Source of the DNA: Coptis chinensis
Lineage: Eukaryota; Streptophyta; Magnoliopsida; Ranunculales; Ranunculaceae
Direction of reading: 5' to 3'
Assembly (NCBI GenBank): GCA_015680905.1
Contig: CM027378.1
Coordinates: 72,135,501 to 72,199,500, forward strand
Length of the DNA: 64,000 bases
In this document: positions 61,262 through 64,000 of the stretch, piece by piece
Numbering within the stretch: position 1 is the stretch's first letter
Layout: each line of letters begins with the position of its first letter
The notes under the pieces: model-generated
Told to the model about the DNA's origin: nothing
The model's database searches: none
What the model saw: only the letters and a program-made list of their open reading frames with translations
Translations under genes and position numbers: made by a program

Positions 61262-63193
61262 TCATCTATGATTCTTACTTTTGGAGCCTTTAGATCTGCC
61301 CCTGCTCTTCTTTCCACTGTTATTTTTTGATGCAGAATCTTTCTTTTTGTTAGCATTAGACCTCCCTCCACACTGTTTACCTGACCGCGTCGTGACACCG
61401 GTTTGGCTCCTCACTACTGGTGTAGAAAGTTCATTTATCCCAACATTAGGTATTTGGACACGATCATGGAAGTGTATTGTCTCCTCTCCAGAAGTATCAG
61501 ACTCCCCTATCTCATTATCCTCATCCAACAAGAAATATATTCCTGCTTCTATATTAAACAGTTCTCGCTCTTCTGCTTCCATAATCGAGTCAAGGGAGGC
61601 TGATCTGCCTCATGTATGACAACAGCTTGCGCATTCTTTACCCTTCTGGTTTCCTATTGCACATGATTCATTATTGTAGAGATATTTAGCTAGGCCTGAT
61701 TTGGAGTATGGACATTCTCATTTACATTCGCGTAAAGGTCGGGTGCTTCATATACAGCAACACAAGGGTCCGATGTCTCCTGGACATCAGTGCAAGGGTC
61801 AGCTGAGCTTACTTGTGCATTCTGATTCCCAACTTCCTGAGTATGTCCCCTGCATGCATCAGTTATTACTGTCGCTTGCGTAGTCTTTGGTCGCCATTCC
61901 TATTCTCTATTCCTTCTCTTCATCCTTCTTTTTTGACTCTTAGATAGTCTATCTCCTTCCATCTGAGTCTCTTGTACTACTTGTTCTTTTCGTTTATCAT
62001 TTGCCTGAGGAACACTATCTTCATTTGATTGTGACATTGGTTCCGTTTCTTTTGTAGCATACCTACACTCAGCCACTAAGTGTCCAACATACTTGCAATG
62101 ATTGCAGAACTTCGGAATAGGGCCAAACTTGATGTTTTACCAAAATTCAATTCCTCTTTCGGGCACTTCAACATGTATTTGGTTCGGGAGATCTTAAGCC
62201 AAATCTATATCTACCAGAACACTTGCGTAATATCCATTCGTTCTTTCCAACAAATTCATGTCATCTCGGATTGGACATCCAAGTCCTCTTCCCAGACTCA
62301 CCAGAATTTCAACTTCCCAATATTCTAACGGCAATCCTGAAAACTTAACCCATACAAAAGCAGAGGTTTGTCTATGAGTTTCAATATTAAAGTTAGGAAT
62401 CCACTTAGTGAATCTTACAAGGTGGCCTTGCAAGTACTACGGTCCACCAAAGTCTATCCTGTTATAATCTTCCTCATTGGAGAATCAAAACAGCACATAA
62501 CCTTTCCCCAATGGATAAAGCTTGACCGGAGCAGAAAGACCCCACTCAGTGCTGACTACAAATCTAATGGTGTCCAAGTTCAAGGTTTTAGCATCCAATC
62601 TGGAGATTAAAGCATACTTGCACGCTCCAATTCCTTTATCTATTGCAGCGCCTGGAATTTTGATGGCTGGTTTGTCTCCTTTATAAAACTAAAAAAAATG
62701 CATATTATGACGCATACTTTTCATCTATCTTGACAGCTTTATTGAAAACTGTCAAGATAGGTATTTTGGTAAAAATTTTATGACGGTTGTTGCAATATTA
62801 TGTCGAGTATAACACAAGCGTCAAGAAAATATGATGATTTTATGACGGATGTTGCAACATTATGTCACGTATAACACAAGCGTCAAGAAAATATGATGGT
62901 TTTAGGACGGCTGTTGCAACATCTACTGTTTGCTTCATTCTTCCTCTCGCCATATTCGCATACAATTTCGTTTGATTGGAACCTCTATTTCTGAACTCTC
63001 CTTGTCTCAAAGACTCCCCTACACTACGAGTTGGAAATGAGACCTGATGTCTATCCACTCCAAGACCAAGAGGGAGGTTCGTCTCAGAACGCGTTGGTGC
63101 AGCAACAGTGCTCACTGAGATATTCACTTGAGTGGAAATAGTCTGTGCTTCATTATAAGTGTTGCTGGGATTTTCGAACTCATAAAGGTCCAT
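61262..63193 (-). pseudogene. LINE2 ORF1: RNA-binding gag-like protein
   Basis: The start is the Met at 63193 (MDLYEFENPSNTYNEAQ). It reads to MARGRMKQTVD near 62930, where an insertion of about 240 bp follows. It resumes FYKGDKPAIKIPGAAI and continues through a DUF4283-like region (62433-62194: GHLVRFTKWIPNFNIE, FVWVKFSGLPLEYW). A zinc knuckle CNHCKYVGHLVAEC lies near 62065-62106 and a basic tail (GKKSRGRSKGSKSK) at 61582-61262. Frameshifts are present. Confidence 0.8.
62690..62930. repeat. Hairpin plus 62-bp minisatellite inserted in LINE2 ORF1
   Basis: A 12-base perfect inverted pair CTATCTTGACAG (62725-62736) / CTGTCAAGATAG (62749-62760) is followed by a 62-bp unit (TATGACGG...) starting at 62779, 62841 and, partially, 62903. 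It interrupts the ORF1 reading. Boundaries are approximate and no clear TIR or TSD was found. Confidence 0.65.
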
Positions 63194-63514
63194 ATTTTTC
63201 CTTTCAGAGCTCTCTCTGTTATTCGAAGAAGGATTTTACCCGAAAGGAAAAAAAACATGAAGGATGTACCAACCTTTTTAGAACTCCCACTGTCAATCAA
63301 TGGAGGATTTTACCCGGAAAGGAAGGTTGTTTGAGGATTGAGAAGATAAGAATTTTGTACCAAACTTTTTTAACTAAAAGCGGTAAACAAATAGTGCACA
63401 GGATCATATATGCAACTTAAGTTATTTCGCTCACATTTGCCTAAAACCTGGTCCCCATTTTCAAATATATTTTCTTTCAAGAAAATACATATGCTTTTTT
63501 GCATTAGGAGAACC

Positions 63515-63707
63515 TTTGCAACCTCATGTATTTACACCCCGTTTATGTAATTGAAATTTTTATATATATAGTCTATATATATATAAATAGATATATATTA
63601 AGTTCTATAGTAGAGGAAGATGCAACTGAAATTTATGAGAGGTTATAATACAGATGGGGATCTGCAAAATCCCAACATCATTTCAAAAAAAAAAAGAAAA
63701 AGAAAAA
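63515..63707 (+). pseudogene. LINE3 3' end: last codons, 3' UTR and poly-A
   Basis: Reading in phase from the right TSD copy gives EPLQPHVFTPRLCN and a stop at 63552-63554, completing the ORF2 cut at 53809. A 3' UTR of about 130 bp ends in an A-rich tail at 63685-63707. Confidence 0.75.
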
Positions 63708-63732
63708 TCTAGTCTATATATATATAATAGAT

Positions 63733-63762
63733 CCCAGGCGTATGCCCGGGTCCAAAATCTAG
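63733..63762 (+). other. Helitron-like 3' terminus
   Basis: A hairpin CCCAGGC-GTAT-GCCCGGG (63733-63750, one mismatch) is followed by TCCAAAATCTAG. A GC hairpin about 10 bases before CTAG is the hallmark of Helitron 3' ends. The next base starts another copy. Confidence 0.6.
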
Positions 63763-64000
63763 TCTATATACTAAAACAGAGCCCTCTAAGAGAAATTTTT
63801 CTCTCTCCTAGGTGGCACTCTAATATGAAAGATATATATCATTTTCTAATAGCCTACAATTAATACCACGTTAAACCTTTTTGGAGAGTTTGAGTGTGTT
63901 TCCACTTCCTGCATATTTTACCAAATAATAGGTGTTTTGTAGAAGCCGAATTTGGAAACTACGTAACCTCTCTCTATATTAAAGTAGAGAATTTTTTTTT
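63763..64000 (+). mobile_element. Helitron-like 5' part, running off the window
   Basis: Starts TCTATATACTAAAACAGAG and matches 49740-49985 closely (CTCTAAGAGA, AGCCTACAAT, TTTGGAGAGTTTGAGTGTG). It abuts the preceding Helitron 3' end head to tail. Confidence 0.6.

Larger units (their letters stand above)
53868..61265 (-). pseudogene. LINE2 ORF2: endonuclease, RT, RNase H (split by CACTA)
   Basis: The start is ATG at 61265, overlapping the ORF1 stop (ATGA). It opens MNTSMCFWNVRGANEVEK then CLLETKV. The endonuclease is split by CACTA; joining 60936 to 57689 on minus rebuilds EEFLLTVVYARNN, then PWCTTRDFNNI (an Arg where Gly is usual in GDFN). RT is 56801-55749 with GPDGFTLIFFKKC, FRPIALCNTIYK, VRQGDPLSPYLF and catalytic FADD (LVFADDVLIF). 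RNase H is 54317-53868 (HGGVIRDKDG, ESDSLRAV, REVNRAADYLASL). Several frameshifts. Confidence 0.9.
53810..63501 (-). mobile_element. LINE2: full-length L1-type retrotransposon inserted in LINE3
   Basis: ORF1 and ORF2 lie on minus, with the poly-A end as poly-T at 53811-53820. The TSD is CATTAGAAGAACC (53797-53809) against CATTAGGAGAACC (63502-63514), 13 bp with one transition. Without the CACTA element the body is about 6.4 kb. Both ORFs have breaks. Confidence 0.9.

Overview
The window is nuclear DNA from a flowering plant, probably a eudicot. The signs are a four-exon class III (secretory) peroxidase gene with plant splice sites, plant-only retrotransposon lineages (Athila, Tat, a chromovirus-type LTR), plant LINEs with a C-terminal RNase H, a CACTA element and Helitron-like ends, all in AT-rich sequence. 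I see one apparently intact host gene, the peroxidase at 46673-48103 (+). Nearly everything else is transposon sequence, much of it nested, and most insertions can be closed by target-site duplications (TSDs) read directly from the sequence.

Left part (1-22149): a heavily decayed Ty1/copia element (+) reaches about 4105 and is followed by a copia LTR (4584-4997) with a tRNA-Met-type primer site. A long-inverted-repeat MITE (5300-5390 plus 21464-21840) is split by a 16 kb Athila-type Ty3/gypsy element (5391-21463, coding on minus). That element has gag, protease, RT/RNase H, integrase and two related copies of an env-position domain.

Middle (22150-39435): this reads as one roughly 3 kb chromovirus-type solo LTR expanded to 17 kb by two insertions. 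One is a Tat-type gypsy element (23758-32938, + strand, with an extra RNase H and an antisense gene, TSD ATTGT). The other is a non-autonomous TIR transposon (33697-38824, TSD TAA) carrying fragments of host genes, including cellulose synthase (CesA) and PEX10, with their introns.

Peroxidase locus (39441-48515): a 6.84 kb LINE (39790-46629, coding on minus) with a 15-bp TSD sits in the 5' leader of the peroxidase gene, 28 bp before the ATG. It separates the gene from its TATA box at 39695. A solo copia-type LTR (42432-43150, TSD GTTGA) lies inside that LINE.

Right part (48516-64000): a small Helitron-like element, a MITE, an Au-like SINE and Helitron-like ends come first, with a beta-glucosidase fragment nearby. 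Then a plus-strand LINE tail (LINE3) is interrupted by a full-length minus-strand LINE (LINE2, 53810-63501, 13-bp TSD). LINE2 is itself interrupted by a CACTA element (57690-60932, TSD ATA) carrying fragments of a trichome-birefringence-like gene, a PFP alpha-subunit gene and a Ulp1-type protease. I saw no tRNA, rRNA, CRISPR array or bacterial-type system. Family assignments come from reading motifs; no database search was possible.
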